This document shows positions 38,083-47,656 of a stretch of DNA of 64,000 nucleotides, piece by piece. The notes beneath the pieces were generated by a model that was not told the origin of the DNA, did not search any database, and worked only from the letters and a program-made list of their open reading frames with translations. Source of the stretch: Alphaproteobacteria bacterium (GTDB taxonomy: Bacteria > Pseudomonadota > Alphaproteobacteria > Rhodobacterales > Rhodobacteraceae). The translations under genes were made by a program, and so were the position numbers. The stretch spans positions 124,001 through 188,000 of the forward strand of contig JAUHWT010000007.1 in NCBI GenBank assembly GCA_030427145.1, given 5' to 3'. Each line of letters starts with the position of its first letter. The stretch's first letter is position 1.

Positions 38083-38777
38083 CCGGAACACTTTACGGCG
38101 TCGGCGTCGGCCCCGGCGACCCCGAACTGCTGACCCTAAAGGCCCATCGCCTGATCTCGAATGCAGAGGTCATAGCCTATCCCGCCCCAGACAGCGGCGA
38201 GAGCTTCGCCCGCCGCATCGTGGCTGAACACATCCCCGCAACAGCCCGCGAGATCCCCATCGTCGTCCCCATGCGCGCCGCAAGGTTCCCCGCCCAGGAG
38301 GTCTATGACGAAGCCGCGCGGACCCTCGCCACCGAACTCGACCAGGGCCGCGACGTGATCGTCCTCTGCGAAGGCGACCCGTTTTTCTACGGCTCGTTCA
38401 TGTACCTTTTTGCCCGCCTGGCCGAACGGTTCCCGACCACCATCATCCCGGGCGTCAGTTCCCTCGGCGCTGTCACCGCGGCGGCGCAAAAGCCCCTCTG
38501 CGCCCGCGAGGAAATCCTCACGGTCCTGCCCGCGACCCTGCCGGAAGACATCCTCCACGAACGCCTCTCCCGCGCCAATGCCGCCGCCATCATGAAACTC
38601 GGCCGCCATTTCACCAAGGCCCGGACGGTCGTCGACCGGCTTGGCCTCACCGGCCGTGCCATGTTCGTCCGCCACGCCTCGCTCCCCGAACAGCATGTCT
38701 GCCCGCTGGCCGACGCGCCGGAGGAGGCCCCGTATTTCTCAATGATCCTGCTGCCCGGAAGGGATGCCCATGTCTGA
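38079..38777 (+). CDS. cobI: Precorrin-2 C20-methyltransferase (CobI/CbiL)
   Basis: A 232-residue SAM-dependent tetrapyrrole methylase, with GVGVGPGDPELLTLKA at residues 6-21, EGDPFFYGSFMYL near 99-111 and PGVSSLGA near 126-133. The ATG at 38079 sits in an ATGA overlap with cobL and is preferred to the ATG at 38064. Acts on cobalt-factor II or precorrin-2. Confidence 0.93.
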   Translation: MTGTLYGVGVGPGDPELLTLKAHRLISNAEVIAYPAPDSGESFARRIVAEHIPATAREIPIVVPMRAARFPAQEVYDEAARTLATELDQGRDVIVLCEGDPFFYGSFMYLFARLAERFPTTIIPGVSSLGAVTAAAQKPLCAREEILTVLPATLPEDILHERLSRANAAAIMKLGRHFTKARTVVDRLGLTGRAMFVRHASLPEQHVCPLADAPEEAPYFSMILLPGRDAHV

Positions 38778-40581
38778 ACCCGGCCCCGTCGTCGTCGGCA
38801 ATCTCGCTTCCGCCCATGATACCGCCCGCCGGGTCGCGGACCTGACCGGCGCGCGCCTCGACATGCGCGGCACCGATTTTACCGATACGGCACCACATCT
38901 GCGCGGGCTTTTCGACGCGGGCCACGCCATCATCGGCATCATGTCCTCCGGCATCCTGATCCGCGCCCTGGCCCCATCTTTGGGCGATAAACGTGCGGAG
39001 CCTCCCGTGCTGGCTGTGGCCGAGGACGCCTCCGCGGTCGTGCCCCTCCTGGGCGGCCATCGCGGCGCAAATGCACTCGCGCGCCAGATCGCCACCAGCC
39101 TCAACACCGGCGCTGCCGTCACCACCGCAGGTGACGTCTCGCTCGGTGTCGCCCTTGATGAGCCGCCCGAGGGCTGGCGTCTCGAAAACCCCGAAGCCGC
39201 CAAACCTGCCATGGCGGCACTCCTCCGCGGCACTTCGGCGACCCTCTCCGGTGAGGCCCCATGGCTCGCGCCACTGCTCGTTGCCGGAACCGTCACACCC
39301 GCGCCGGCGACTGGGGACGCCCCGGTTGTCCTTTCTGTCGAAGGGAATGAACCTCTGGTTTTTCGCCGCCAGCAATTTGCGCTGGGCGTCGGCTGCGCCC
39401 GCGGCTGCCCGCCGGATGAACTGATCGCGCTCGTCTCCGCCACTCTTGCGGACAACGGCATTTCCCTGTTCGAGGTCGCCTCCATCCATTCCATTGACCT
39501 CAAGGCCGACGAGGCCGCCATCCACTCACTTGCCGCTCATCTCAACGTCCCGGCCAGTTTTTTCTCGGCAGAGCAGCTTGAAGCCGAAACAGGACGCCTC
39601 AAAAACCCCTCCGATGTGGTCTTCGCCGAGGTTGGCTGCCACGGCGTCGCGGAAGGCGCGGCCCTCGCCGCCGCCGGGCAGGGCGCAACCCTCGCCATCG
39701 AAAAACACAAATCCGCCAACGCGACCTGCGCGCTCGCCAAAATCACCGGCGAGCCCAGCCAGGGCCAACCCCGCGGACGTCTGGCTGTGGTCGGCATCGG
39801 CCCCGGCCAGCCCGAATGGCGTACGCCGGAAGCCACGCGCCTGATTGCGGAGGCTGATGAACTCGTCGGCTACGGCCTCTACATCGACCTGCTCGGCCCG
39901 GCCGCCAAAGGCAAAATCCGCCACGACTTCCCTCTCGGCGACGAGGAGGCCCGCTGCCGCCATGCGCTCGAGGCCGCAGGGCAGGGCCGCAATGTCGCGC
40001 TCATCTGCTCGGGCGACGCGGGCATCTATGCCATGGGCGCGCTGGTCATGGAACTGCTCCACCGCGACACCCATAACGGCGGCGTCAGCCCCGCCGCCCG
40101 CCGGGTCGAGGTCATCCACGCCCCCGGCATTTCCGCCCTCCAGGCCGCATCGGCCCGCGCGGGTGCCATGCTCGGCCACGATTTCTGCGCCATCTCGCTC
40201 TCCGATCTCCTGACCCCGCGCGAGGACATCCAAAAACGCATCCGTGCCGCCGCCGAGGGTGATTTCGTGATCGCCTTCTACAACCCGGTGTCCAAACGCC
40301 GCCGCACCCTGCTGGCCGAGGCCCGCGAGGTGCTGCTGCAACACCGGCCCGCCGACACACCGGTTCTGCTCGCTTCCAGCTTGGGGCGACCGGAGGAAAA
40401 ACTGGTCCTGCGCACCCTCGGTGAACTCTCGGTGGATGAGGTCGACATGCTCACCATCGTACTGGTCGGTGCCTCCACCTCAAAAACCGTACAGACCGGC
40501 GACATCTCCGCCGGCGCAAACGGCACGATGATTTACACACCCCGCGGTTACGCGAAGAAAATGGACGGAGTCCCGTCATGA
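38770..40581 (+). CDS. cbiG-cobJ: CbiG-CobJ fusion: cobalt-precorrin-5A hydrolase / precorrin-3B C17-methyltransferase
   Basis: A 603-residue fusion. Residues 1 to about 330 are CbiG, with the IIGIMSSGILIRALAP segment near 55-70 and a C-terminal module around GVGCARGCP (near 216-224); it opens the delta-lactone and releases acetaldehyde in the cobalt-early route. Residues from about 340 are the CobJ/CbiH ring-contraction methylase (VGIGPGQPEWRTPEA). GGAAGGG immediately precedes the ATG at 38764, so the start at 38770 is preferred. Overlaps cobI and cobM. Confidence 0.92.
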   Translation: MSEPGPVVVGNLASAHDTARRVADLTGARLDMRGTDFTDTAPHLRGLFDAGHAIIGIMSSGILIRALAPSLGDKRAEPPVLAVAEDASAVVPLLGGHRGANALARQIATSLNTGAAVTTAGDVSLGVALDEPPEGWRLENPEAAKPAMAALLRGTSATLSGEAPWLAPLLVAGTVTPAPATGDAPVVLSVEGNEPLVFRRQQFALGVGCARGCPPDELIALVSATLADNGISLFEVASIHSIDLKADEAAIHSLAAHLNVPASFFSAEQLEAETGRLKNPSDVVFAEVGCHGVAEGAALAAAGQGATLAIEKHKSANATCALAKITGEPSQGQPRGRLAVVGIGPGQPEWRTPEATRLIAEADELVGYGLYIDLLGPAAKGKIRHDFPLGDEEARCRHALEAAGQGRNVALICSGDAGIYAMGALVMELLHRDTHNGGVSPAARRVEVIHAPGISALQAASARAGAMLGHDFCAISLSDLLTPREDIQKRIRAAAEGDFVIAFYNPVSKRRRTLLAEAREVLLQHRPADTPVLLASSLGRPEEKLVLRTLGELSVDEVDMLTIVLVGASTSKTVQTGDISAGANGTMIYTPRGYAKKMDGVPS

Positions 40582-41354
40582 CAGTCTACTTCATTGGTGC
40601 CGGCCCCGGCGATCCCGATCTCATCACGGTCAAGGGCCAGCGCCTGATTTCCCGCTGCCCGGTCTGCCTCTATGCCGGCTCCCTGGTCCCCGAAGCCGTT
40701 GTGGACTGCGCTCCTGAAGGGGCGCGTGTCATGGACACCGCGCCCATGGCGCTAGATGAGATCATCGATGAAATCGCAAAAGCCCATGCCGAGGGTCAGG
40801 ACGTCGCACGTGTCCACTCGGGCGACCCGTCCCTCTACGGGGCCATCGCCGAGCAGATCCGCCGCCTCAACGCGCTGGGCATCCCGTTCGAGATCATTCC
40901 CGGCGTGCCCGCCTACTGCGCCGCCGCCGCCGCCATGGGGCAGGAACTCACCGTGCCGGAGGTCGCGCAGACGGTCATCCTCACCCGCACCGCCATGAAA
41001 TCCTCCTCCATGCCGGAAGGCGAGGACCTGGCGACGCTAGGAAAATCCCGCGCCACACTCGCCATTCATCTGTCCGTGCGCAACCTGCTGGAGGTCGAAC
41101 GCCAGCTTGCACCGCTTTACGGCGCCGACTGCCCAGTGATCGTCGCCTACCGTGTCGGCTGGCCCGACGAGATGTTCCTGCGCGGCACGCTCTCGGACAT
41201 CCGCGAAAAAGTGCGGGCGGAGAAACTCACCCGCACCGCGCTCGTCTTTGTGGGCCGCGTCTTTGAGGAAACCGAATTCCCCGACAGCGCCCTCTACGAC
41301 GCCGCTCAACCGCACATTCTCCGGCCGAAGCGGAAGGTGGCGGCCCCGGCCTGA
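40578..41354 (+). CDS. cobM: Precorrin-4 C11-methyltransferase (CobM/CbiF)
   Basis: A 258-residue tetrapyrrole methylase: YFIGAGPGDPDLITVKG at residues 4-20, VHSGDPSLYGAIAEQ near 78-92 and PGVPAYCAAAAAMGQE near 111-126. Coupled by a 4-bp overlap to the cbiG-cobJ gene; last gene of the run that begins with cbiX. Only a U-poor hairpin follows it on this strand. Confidence 0.94.
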   Translation: MTVYFIGAGPGDPDLITVKGQRLISRCPVCLYAGSLVPEAVVDCAPEGARVMDTAPMALDEIIDEIAKAHAEGQDVARVHSGDPSLYGAIAEQIRRLNALGIPFEIIPGVPAYCAAAAAMGQELTVPEVAQTVILTRTAMKSSSMPEGEDLATLGKSRATLAIHLSVRNLLEVERQLAPLYGADCPVIVAYRVGWPDEMFLRGTLSDIREKVRAEKLTRTALVFVGRVFEETEFPDSALYDAAQPHILRPKRKVAAPA

Positions 41355-41386
41355 CGGATCGGCGCAGCCTCGGCTCACCGCGAAAG

Positions 41387-41423
41387 TTAAAACGCCCCGG
41401 CCCAACCCCGTCAGGCCGGAGCG
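41387..41423 (-). terminator. Rho-independent terminator of the TonB-receptor gene
   Basis: On the minus strand a 10-bp stem CGCTCCGGCC/GGCCGGGGCG (one wobble pair; plus-strand 41393-41402 with 41414-41423) is followed by UUUUAAC. It lies 7 bp past the receptor's stop and stands between the convergent cobM and receptor genes. Confidence 0.75.
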
Positions 41424-41429
41424 TCAAAC

Positions 41430-43376
41430 TCAGAACTTCAGCGAAGCCGTCACGAAGAGACTGCGGCCCGGCTCGTTCAGCGGAACGACATTCGCAAGAC
41501 CCGTGCCATCCGCGCCGCGGGCGACATAGGTCTCGTCAAACAGGTTCCGCGCATCCACCCGGAACTCGACATTCTCAAACCGCTGCGGAACGTAGGCCGC
41601 GTAGAGGTTCACAACCTCATAGGCATCCAGCGCCTCGGTTCCGAGTGCCGCGTTTTCCGTGTCATCGTTCTTCAGCGCGAATTCCGCACTGCCACCGATG
41701 GTGATCTCCGGCGTGACCTCATATCCGGCCAGCACGCCAATGATGTGACCCACCGGACGTCCATAGTAATAGGCCGTGGTTCCAATGGTCTCTCCGTCCA
41801 TCTGGACATCGGCATAGGTGTAGTTAACCTGCGCAAACGCCCGCGTCGTGTTGTAGGTCAGCGACGCATCGATACCCTGGGACGTTACGTCCGACTTTTC
41901 ACGGGCCGCGGTCAGCACGTCATTCACATCGAGGATCTCGGTGTAGAGCAGCGCACCGCTGGCCGTCCACGCGCCATACTCATAGCGCAGACCCATGCGG
42001 GCGTTGTTGGCACGGGAGGTCTCCGGATCACCGTACACCCAGGCACCGCCCAGATTGATCAGCGAGGCCTCGCTCAACTCATAGCCGCCAAAGCTCGACG
42101 CACCACCGATGTTAAACGTCAGACTGTCCGTCAGGATGTAGTCGGCCTGCGCGTTTACGCTGATGCCCGTGTCGCTGTAGTCATCACCACTGGCCAGCTC
42201 AAAGGTCTGATGGTCGACGCGCGCGCCATAGGACAGCGACAGCCGTGCGCCAACATCCTGCCGCATCTGGGCATAGATACCAACGCTGTCGAGGGTTTCC
42301 TTCTCGTCCGGCGTGGTCAGCGGGCTTTCCGGTGTGGCCGTGTCATGGAAGAAATCGGCACCGGCCGTCAGAGCTCCCGAGCCGATATAGAACTCGTTCT
42401 CGATTTTACCGCTGAGGCTTGCGTTCGTCCCGATGGCCGCTCCCGCCTCAACATACTGCTCGTTATAGCTCAGCTGGATGGTCGGTGCGAAAATGCCGGT
42501 GGGCTGCTCATCCGTGTAGGTGAAGGTATAGGACGTGCGTTTGGACTCGGCGGGCAGATAAACACTGTCCCGGCCGACAACACCCGCAAAATCCGGCCGC
42601 GCATAGTAGAGCCCGCCAGGCCCCAACTGCATGGCGCGGTCGCCCGTGTCCTTCGTCTCATCCGCCGAAAACTCGAGGCGCTTGCCGGTTTCGGTGGTAA
42701 ACGCGAACTTGCCGATCAGAGAGGTCAGGTCCGGCTCCGTCCCCGGCACAACGTTGCCCGATCCGTCCTCGTAATCATCCCCGGTCAGCCGGGTCCCGCT
42801 CAGCAGATACTCAAACTCGCTGTTGGAGCCGAAAAGGGTCAGCGCGCTGCGCAGGCTGTTACCGTTGTCGCCATAGCTCAGCGTTGCCTGACCACCAAAC
42901 TCCTGACCCGGCAGCAGCAGATCCCGCGCATCCATTGTCTCATAGGCAATCACACCGGCCAGCGCGCCAGGCCCCGCATCCGCCGCGGCGATACCCGAAC
43001 TCACCTCAACCTGTTTCAGCAGTGTGGGGTCCATCAGAACGTTGCCGGTATGGTGGAACGCCGACTTGTTCTGCCGGGCCCCGTCGATGGTGACGGAGAG
43101 CAGGCTTTCCTCAATACCGTGCACCAGAACCTTCTGCGCGATCGCTGCACCGCCCGACGAAATGATCTCCGACTGGCCAACAAACACGTCAGCCATCGAG
43201 GACGGGTTGGCCGCCTCAATCGTCTCGCGGTCAATCGTGGTGTTGCCGAGTGTCGCCTGGGCGTCCTCCGCCTCAACGCGAATGGGATCGAGTACGAAAC
43301 TTTCCTGTGCCGCTGCCGCATGGGCACAAAACACCGCCGCCGACGCAAGCAGCGCCGCTTTCCTGGAGTAAGCCAT
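41430..43376 (-). CDS. TonB-dependent outer-membrane receptor, heme-receptor-like
   Basis: A 648-residue receptor: signal peptide ending AAAAQ, a TonB-box-like FVLDPIRVEAED, plug domain with the HGIEESLLSVTIDGARQ motif near residues 86-102 that is typical of heme/haemoglobin receptor relatives, and a long beta-barrel ending in the aromatic ASLKF. The start is set by AGGAAAGG 5 bases upstream; the open frame goes on to 43433. Its position between cobB and cobM on the cobA strand suggests uptake of cobalt chelates, corrinoids or porphyrins, but no riboswitch box lies in its 210-bp leader. Substrate uncertain. Confidence 0.85.
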   Translation of the reverse strand: MAYSRKAALLASAAVFCAHAAAAQESFVLDPIRVEAEDAQATLGNTTIDRETIEAANPSSMADVFVGQSEIISSGGAAIAQKVLVHGIEESLLSVTIDGARQNKSAFHHTGNVLMDPTLLKQVEVSSGIAAADAGPGALAGVIAYETMDARDLLLPGQEFGGQATLSYGDNGNSLRSALTLFGSNSEFEYLLSGTRLTGDDYEDGSGNVVPGTEPDLTSLIGKFAFTTETGKRLEFSADETKDTGDRAMQLGPGGLYYARPDFAGVVGRDSVYLPAESKRTSYTFTYTDEQPTGIFAPTIQLSYNEQYVEAGAAIGTNASLSGKIENEFYIGSGALTAGADFFHDTATPESPLTTPDEKETLDSVGIYAQMRQDVGARLSLSYGARVDHQTFELASGDDYSDTGISVNAQADYILTDSLTFNIGGASSFGGYELSEASLINLGGAWVYGDPETSRANNARMGLRYEYGAWTASGALLYTEILDVNDVLTAAREKSDVTSQGIDASLTYNTTRAFAQVNYTYADVQMDGETIGTTAYYYGRPVGHIIGVLAGYEVTPEITIGGSAEFALKNDDTENAALGTEALDAYEVVNLYAAYVPQRFENVEFRVDARNLFDETYVARGADGTGLANVVPLNEPGRSLFVTASLKF

Positions 43377-43586
43377 GAATACCTTTCCTGACTTTTGCTT
43401 TTGCGAAATCAGTTGGCTGCGGGCGAAACGCACGGTGGCTCACTTCGGGACGGCGATAGGTTTCCATATTAATTTAGTCAAGTATTAACTTTTTGATTTC
43501 GGCCGGACTGTGGCAAAAACTGAACGAAAGCGTTTCGGAGGACACACCACCACCAAGCCGCCTGGCCGGACATGCGGAACCGGCCG

Positions 43587-44876
43587 CTAACCGCCTGAAA
43601 TCACGTGCGCAAACGACCCGCCAACTTTGCCACGCGCAAGCCCCATTGGCCCAACCGTCTCTCCCGACGCGTCCTTGGCCATAAACAGCGGTTCGGCCTC
43701 ACCGGTCTCAACCGTGGTCGCATAGTGAAATTCATGCGCCTTCAACCGACCCTTCCACGGAGAACCCGGGCCACAGGCCAGGTTGCGGTATCCGAGGGTC
43801 AAACGCCGCTCGGCGAACGAGGTCGTCAGCGGCAGCAAACCGCACATGCGGTGCATCTCGCCGTGCGCATCGACCAGTCCCTCACCGAGAGCCATGTAAC
43901 CACCACACTCACCATAGACCCGTGCCCCCCGCGCGGCGGCCTTGCGAACGCCCGCAATAAATCCTTCACGGGACGCAAGCCTGCCCGCATGCAGTTCCGG
44001 ATATCCTCCCGGCAGGAAAACCATGTCAGCACTTTTGTCGGGGGCCTCGTCCGCCAGCGGAGAAAATGGAATGATTTCCGCTCCCTGCTTCCGCCAGTCG
44101 CTGAGCATATGCGGATAGGCAAAGGCAAAAGCCACGTCCCGCGCCACTGCAATGCGCTGTCCTGGTGCCGCCAGCCTCGCGTGTGCCGCAGTATAAAGGG
44201 GAAGCGGCCGGGCCATCCCCATGAGCCGGTCGAGGTCGGTCTCCCGCTCCATCCGTGCAGCCAGGTCGTCCAGATACCCGTCCAGTCCAACGGTCTCTTC
44301 CGCCTGCACAAGCCCCAGATGCCGTTCCGGCAGGCTCACAGCCGTATCGCGTCCTATGGCCCCCAGAACCTCGAAGCCGGCTTCGCGCAACGGTCCCTCC
44401 GCCATCTCCACATGGCGCGGCGACCCCGCCCGGTTAAGGATGACACCCGCGATGGTCACGTCAGGCCGCAACGTGCGAAGCCCCGCTACCGGCAATACCG
44501 CCGACTGCCCCAGCCTGGAGATGTCCAGAACAATCACCAGCGGAAACCCGAGATGCGCCGCCAGATCAGCGACCGACCCCTGGCCATTCCGCGCCGCATC
44601 GAGCACACCCATCGCGCCCTCGACCACCAGAAGGTCTCCACCCTGTTCCATGGCGCGCGACTGCAAATCCAGACGCGGCATGGCCCAGCCATCCAGATTA
44701 ACCGAGGGCGCGCCACAGGCGACCGCGTGAAATGCCGGATCAATATAGTCCGGGCCGCTCTTCGCCGCCCGCACGTCGACCCCCCGCCGCCAATACGCCC
44801 GCAGGAGACCCAGCGTCACCGTGGTCTTTCCGGCTCCCGATGAGGGCGCGGCAATTACGAATCCTTTGGCCGTCAC
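43587..44876 (-). CDS. cobB: Cobyrinate a,c-diamide synthase (CobB/CbiA)
   Basis: A 429-residue ATP-dependent amidotransferase acting on the a and c acetates. N-terminal synthetase has Walker A APSSGAGKTTVT near residues 9-20 and SGPDYIDPAFH near 40-50; C-terminal class I glutaminase domain has YGECGGYMALG near 322-332 with the nucleophilic Cys. Overlaps the upstream cobA by 4 bp. Confidence 0.94.
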   Translation of the reverse strand: MTAKGFVIAAPSSGAGKTTVTLGLLRAYWRRGVDVRAAKSGPDYIDPAFHAVACGAPSVNLDGWAMPRLDLQSRAMEQGGDLLVVEGAMGVLDAARNGQGSVADLAAHLGFPLVIVLDISRLGQSAVLPVAGLRTLRPDVTIAGVILNRAGSPRHVEMAEGPLREAGFEVLGAIGRDTAVSLPERHLGLVQAEETVGLDGYLDDLAARMERETDLDRLMGMARPLPLYTAAHARLAAPGQRIAVARDVAFAFAYPHMLSDWRKQGAEIIPFSPLADEAPDKSADMVFLPGGYPELHAGRLASREGFIAGVRKAAARGARVYGECGGYMALGEGLVDAHGEMHRMCGLLPLTTSFAERRLTLGYRNLACGPGSPWKGRLKAHEFHYATTVETGEAEPLFMAKDASGETVGPMGLARGKVGGSFAHVISGG

Positions 44877-45730
44877 GACGCCTCTGGCGTGCCGATCGCC
44901 AACGGGTCCAGATCCCGTGGCGGCTCACCGCGCAACTGGCTGGCCCAGTCGATGACCTGCCGCATCCGCACCACCTCACCGAGGCAGACAATCGCCGGTG
45001 CCTCCACCGCATTGGCCTGCGCATCCGCCGCCGCCCGGCCCAGCGTGGTCTCCAGGACGCTCATCGAGGGCAGGGTGGCGTTCGACACAATCGCCACCGG
45101 TTCCTCCGCACCGCGCCCGGCCTCCAGCAGATTGCCGGTGATCTGCGCCAGATGTTTGATCGCCATATACATCACCAGAACCGGCGACCCCTTCGCCAGT
45201 GCCCCCCAATCAATCGCCGAGGGCGTCAGCCCGCTCTGGTCATGGCCCGTCAGAAACGTCACCGCCTGGTTTACGTCGCGATGCGTCACCGGAATACCCG
45301 CCCAGGCGAGCCCTCCGATTCCCGCAGACACCCCCGGCGTGATGCGTATCGGAACGCCCGCCCGAACCAGCGTCTGCGCTTCCTCACCGCCACGGCCAAA
45401 CACAAACGGGTCGCCACCCTTGAGCCGCAGCACCCGTTTTCCCGCTCTCGACAGCTCAATCAGCCTCAGCGAAATATCCCGCTGCTTCGCCGACGGTTTG
45501 CCCCCGCGCTTGCCCGCGTATTCCACCACCGCATTCGGCCCCCGCCATTCCAGAATACGCGGCTCCACCAGGGCATCATGCACAATGACATCCGCCTGCC
45601 GCAGCGCGTGCAGCCCCAGCAAAGTCATCAATCCAGGCTCTCCCGGCCCCGCACCAGCCAGCCAAACCAGCCCCGGCGGAAACTCAGGCCAGTCCCCTGG
45701 CGGCAAAAACATATCACGGTCATCACTCAT
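44873..45730 (-). CDS. cobA: Uroporphyrinogen-III C-methyltransferase (CobA/SUMT)
   Basis: A 285-residue SAM-dependent enzyme making precorrin-2, with LAGAGPGEPGLMTLLG near residues 25-40, RLKGGDPFVFGRGGEE near 99-114 and GVSAGIGGLAWAGIPVTHR near 128-146. The open frame extends to 46018 but the start at 45730 gives a family-like N-terminus; its Shine-Dalgarno is weak. It leads a leftward cobA-cobB unit, divergent from the ybjN-like gene. Confidence 0.92.
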   Translation of the reverse strand: MSDDRDMFLPPGDWPEFPPGLVWLAGAGPGEPGLMTLLGLHALRQADVIVHDALVEPRILEWRGPNAVVEYAGKRGGKPSAKQRDISLRLIELSRAGKRVLRLKGGDPFVFGRGGEEAQTLVRAGVPIRITPGVSAGIGGLAWAGIPVTHRDVNQAVTFLTGHDQSGLTPSAIDWGALAKGSPVLVMYMAIKHLAQITGNLLEAGRGAEEPVAIVSNATLPSMSVLETTLGRAAADAQANAVEAPAIVCLGEVVRMRQVIDWASQLRGEPPRDLDPLAIGTPEAS

Positions 45731-46018
45731 GCCGGAAACAATACCCCGCTCCACGGCCCAGGGCGAGAGCCGAAATGACGGTTTGACGCCCACGCGCGAC
45801 GTCTTTTTGCGGCGATGGTTCTGCCTTGTAGTCCGGGCATCCCCCCTGTCGATCCGCCCCTTTGGGAAGTCTACAACCGACCACCGAACAGTATTCGTTG
45901 GAATGGAGTAAGACGGACCCATGGTAACGACCTCCGAAACTCTCCAAAGGACGAAAATCTTTACAAACCGTCCCGGCTCTGCCAGCCTTTTAATACTGTC
46001 AGGGGGGGGGCAGGTCAC
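45731..46018. promoter_or_regulatory. Divergent region between cobA and the ybjN-like gene
   Basis: No gene or cobalamin riboswitch box was found in these 288 bp. The right end has a run of nine G residues (46002-46010) that overlaps the ribosome-binding region of the rightward gene. Confidence 0.5.
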
Positions 46019-46501
46019 ATGTTTTCCAGAACCGTGCTTCTTTCAGCGGCGTTTGCACTTCCGGCCGCATGCACCAACATGGTCACCCCGAACGAGATCC
46101 TGGATGCCACCGATGTGGAAAAGATCGCCGCAATCGCCAACGGCTATGGCTCGACGATGGTGTCCACCGACAATTTCGGAGATCCGCTGATTGAGGGACG
46201 CATCGAGGGTATCTACTACGCGGTGCTGTTTTTCGGCTGTGAAAACGGCGGCGACTGCCAGGGCATTGAGATGTTCGCCCGGTGGGAGGATGTTGACGGC
46301 ATTACCCTCAAACAAATCAATACCTGGAACCACGACATGCGGTTTGCCAAGGCATATATAGATACGGATGGTGTGCCCGCGGTCGAGATGGACGTAAATC
46401 TCCTCAATGGCGTGCGTGCGTCAAACCTCGATATCAGTTTTGACTACTGGTCGATCCTTCTGGTCAGCCTCGACAGTTATCTCAGGGAACGCGGCTCCTA
46501 G
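46019..46501 (+). CDS. YbjN-domain exported protein
   Basis: A 160-residue protein with a short signal sequence ending in ALPAAC; this could be a lipobox-like site, although Pro at -3 is atypical. The rest is a YbjN-type domain (a T3SS-chaperone-like fold) with YAVLFFGCENGGDCQGIEMF near residues 69-88, which includes a Cys pair. Function unknown. The ATG is preceded at 9 bases by a nine-G tract. It stands 81 bp upstream of cbiD, so may be co-transcribed with the corrin genes. Confidence 0.7.
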   Translation: MFSRTVLLSAAFALPAACTNMVTPNEILDATDVEKIAAIANGYGSTMVSTDNFGDPLIEGRIEGIYYAVLFFGCENGGDCQGIEMFARWEDVDGITLKQINTWNHDMRFAKAYIDTDGVPAVEMDVNLLNGVRASNLDISFDYWSILLVSLDSYLRERGS

Positions 46502-46582
46502 GTCGTTGTGCCCCGCGGTGACGCAATCAGGCGCCCGCGCTTTTTCCTGTAGTGTCATGCCGTTGGCCGCTATACCGGCAAC

Positions 46583-47656
46583 ATGACACGCAAACCCGAC
46601 GGACCTCTCAGAACCGGCTTCACCACGGGCGCCTGCGCCACGGCGGCCACTGCGGCGGCGGTCGAGGTTCTGTTTGGCGGCCCCTGGCAGCCCCGTGTCG
46701 AAATCACGCTCCCCCGCGGCCAGCGGGTCACGTTCGACCTGGCCGAACGCGGTGACGGTCCAGGCTGGGCGCGGGCCGGTATCGTCAAGGACGCGGGCGA
46801 CGACCCCGATGTCACCCACGGCGCGACGATCCTTGCAACCACCCGTCACGGCAAGCCGGACAGCGGCGTGACATTTGTGGCGGGCGAGGGCGTTGGCACG
46901 GTCACAAAACCCGGCCTGCCAATCGAGCCAGGTGAGCCCGCGATCAACCCTGTCCCCCGACGCATGATGCGCGAGACGGTGGAACGCATCGCCGCAGGCT
47001 GGGGCGTGCCGCCGGATGTGGAGATCGAAGTGTCGGTCCCAAGGGGCAGGGAAATAGCACTCAACACTTGGAACGGGCGCCTCGGCATCGTCGGCGGCCT
47101 GTCCATTCTCGGCACAACCGGGATTGTCCGCCCCTTTTCCTGTGCCGCCTGGATCGCCTCCATTCACCGCGGCATCGACGTGGCCCGCGCCGCCGGGCTG
47201 AGCCACGTGATCGGGTCGACCGGTGCCACCTCCGAGAAAACCGCACAGGCCCATTTCGGCCTCGACACCTCCGCCATGCTCGACATGGGCGATTTTGCCG
47301 GCGGAATGCTCAAATACCTCGCGAAGCATCCGGTCCCCCGTGTGACCGTCGCGGGGGGCTTCGGCAAACTGACCAAGCTCGCCCAGGGGCATCTCGACCT
47401 GCATTCCGCCCGGTCCCGCGTCGATTTCAACCAGCTGGCGGATGTGGCGGCTTCCATTGGGGCCGACCGCGCGGAAATCGCCGCCTGCAACACCGCGAAA
47501 CAGGCACTCGATATCGTCGGACCACCCCTGGCCCAGGCAATCGCCCTGCGTGCCGCCGGCACCGCCCGCGCGGTGGTCGCAGCCGCACCGGTCGCCGTAG
47601 ATATCCTCGTGATCGATCGCGCGGGCAACATCGTCGCGGCCACGGACCCAAAATGA
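46583..47656 (+). CDS. cbiD: Cobalt-precorrin-5B C1-methyltransferase (CbiD)
   Basis: A 357-residue enzyme placing the C1 methyl in the cobalt-early route, replacing CobF. Recognised by LRTGFTTGACATAAT near residues 9-23, and GSTGATSEKTAQ near 211-222, with VTVAGGFGKLTKLA near 253-266. Weak Shine-Dalgarno. ATGA overlap with cobK. Confidence 0.94.
   Translation: MTRKPDGPLRTGFTTGACATAATAAAVEVLFGGPWQPRVEITLPRGQRVTFDLAERGDGPGWARAGIVKDAGDDPDVTHGATILATTRHGKPDSGVTFVAGEGVGTVTKPGLPIEPGEPAINPVPRRMMRETVERIAAGWGVPPDVEIEVSVPRGREIALNTWNGRLGIVGGLSILGTTGIVRPFSCAAWIASIHRGIDVARAAGLSHVIGSTGATSEKTAQAHFGLDTSAMLDMGDFAGGMLKYLAKHPVPRVTVAGGFGKLTKLAQGHLDLHSARSRVDFNQLADVAASIGADRAEIAACNTAKQALDIVGPPLAQAIALRAAGTARAVVAAAPVAVDILVIDRAGNIVAATDPK

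Noticed and set aside
38764..38769. ATG at 38764 as start of the cbiG-cobJ fusion
   Set aside because: GGAAGGG directly abuts this ATG; the ATG at 38770 has correct spacing.
41745..43391. 548-codon plus-strand open frame
   Set aside because: Shadow of the TonB receptor gene, which has a signal peptide, plug and barrel features on the other strand.
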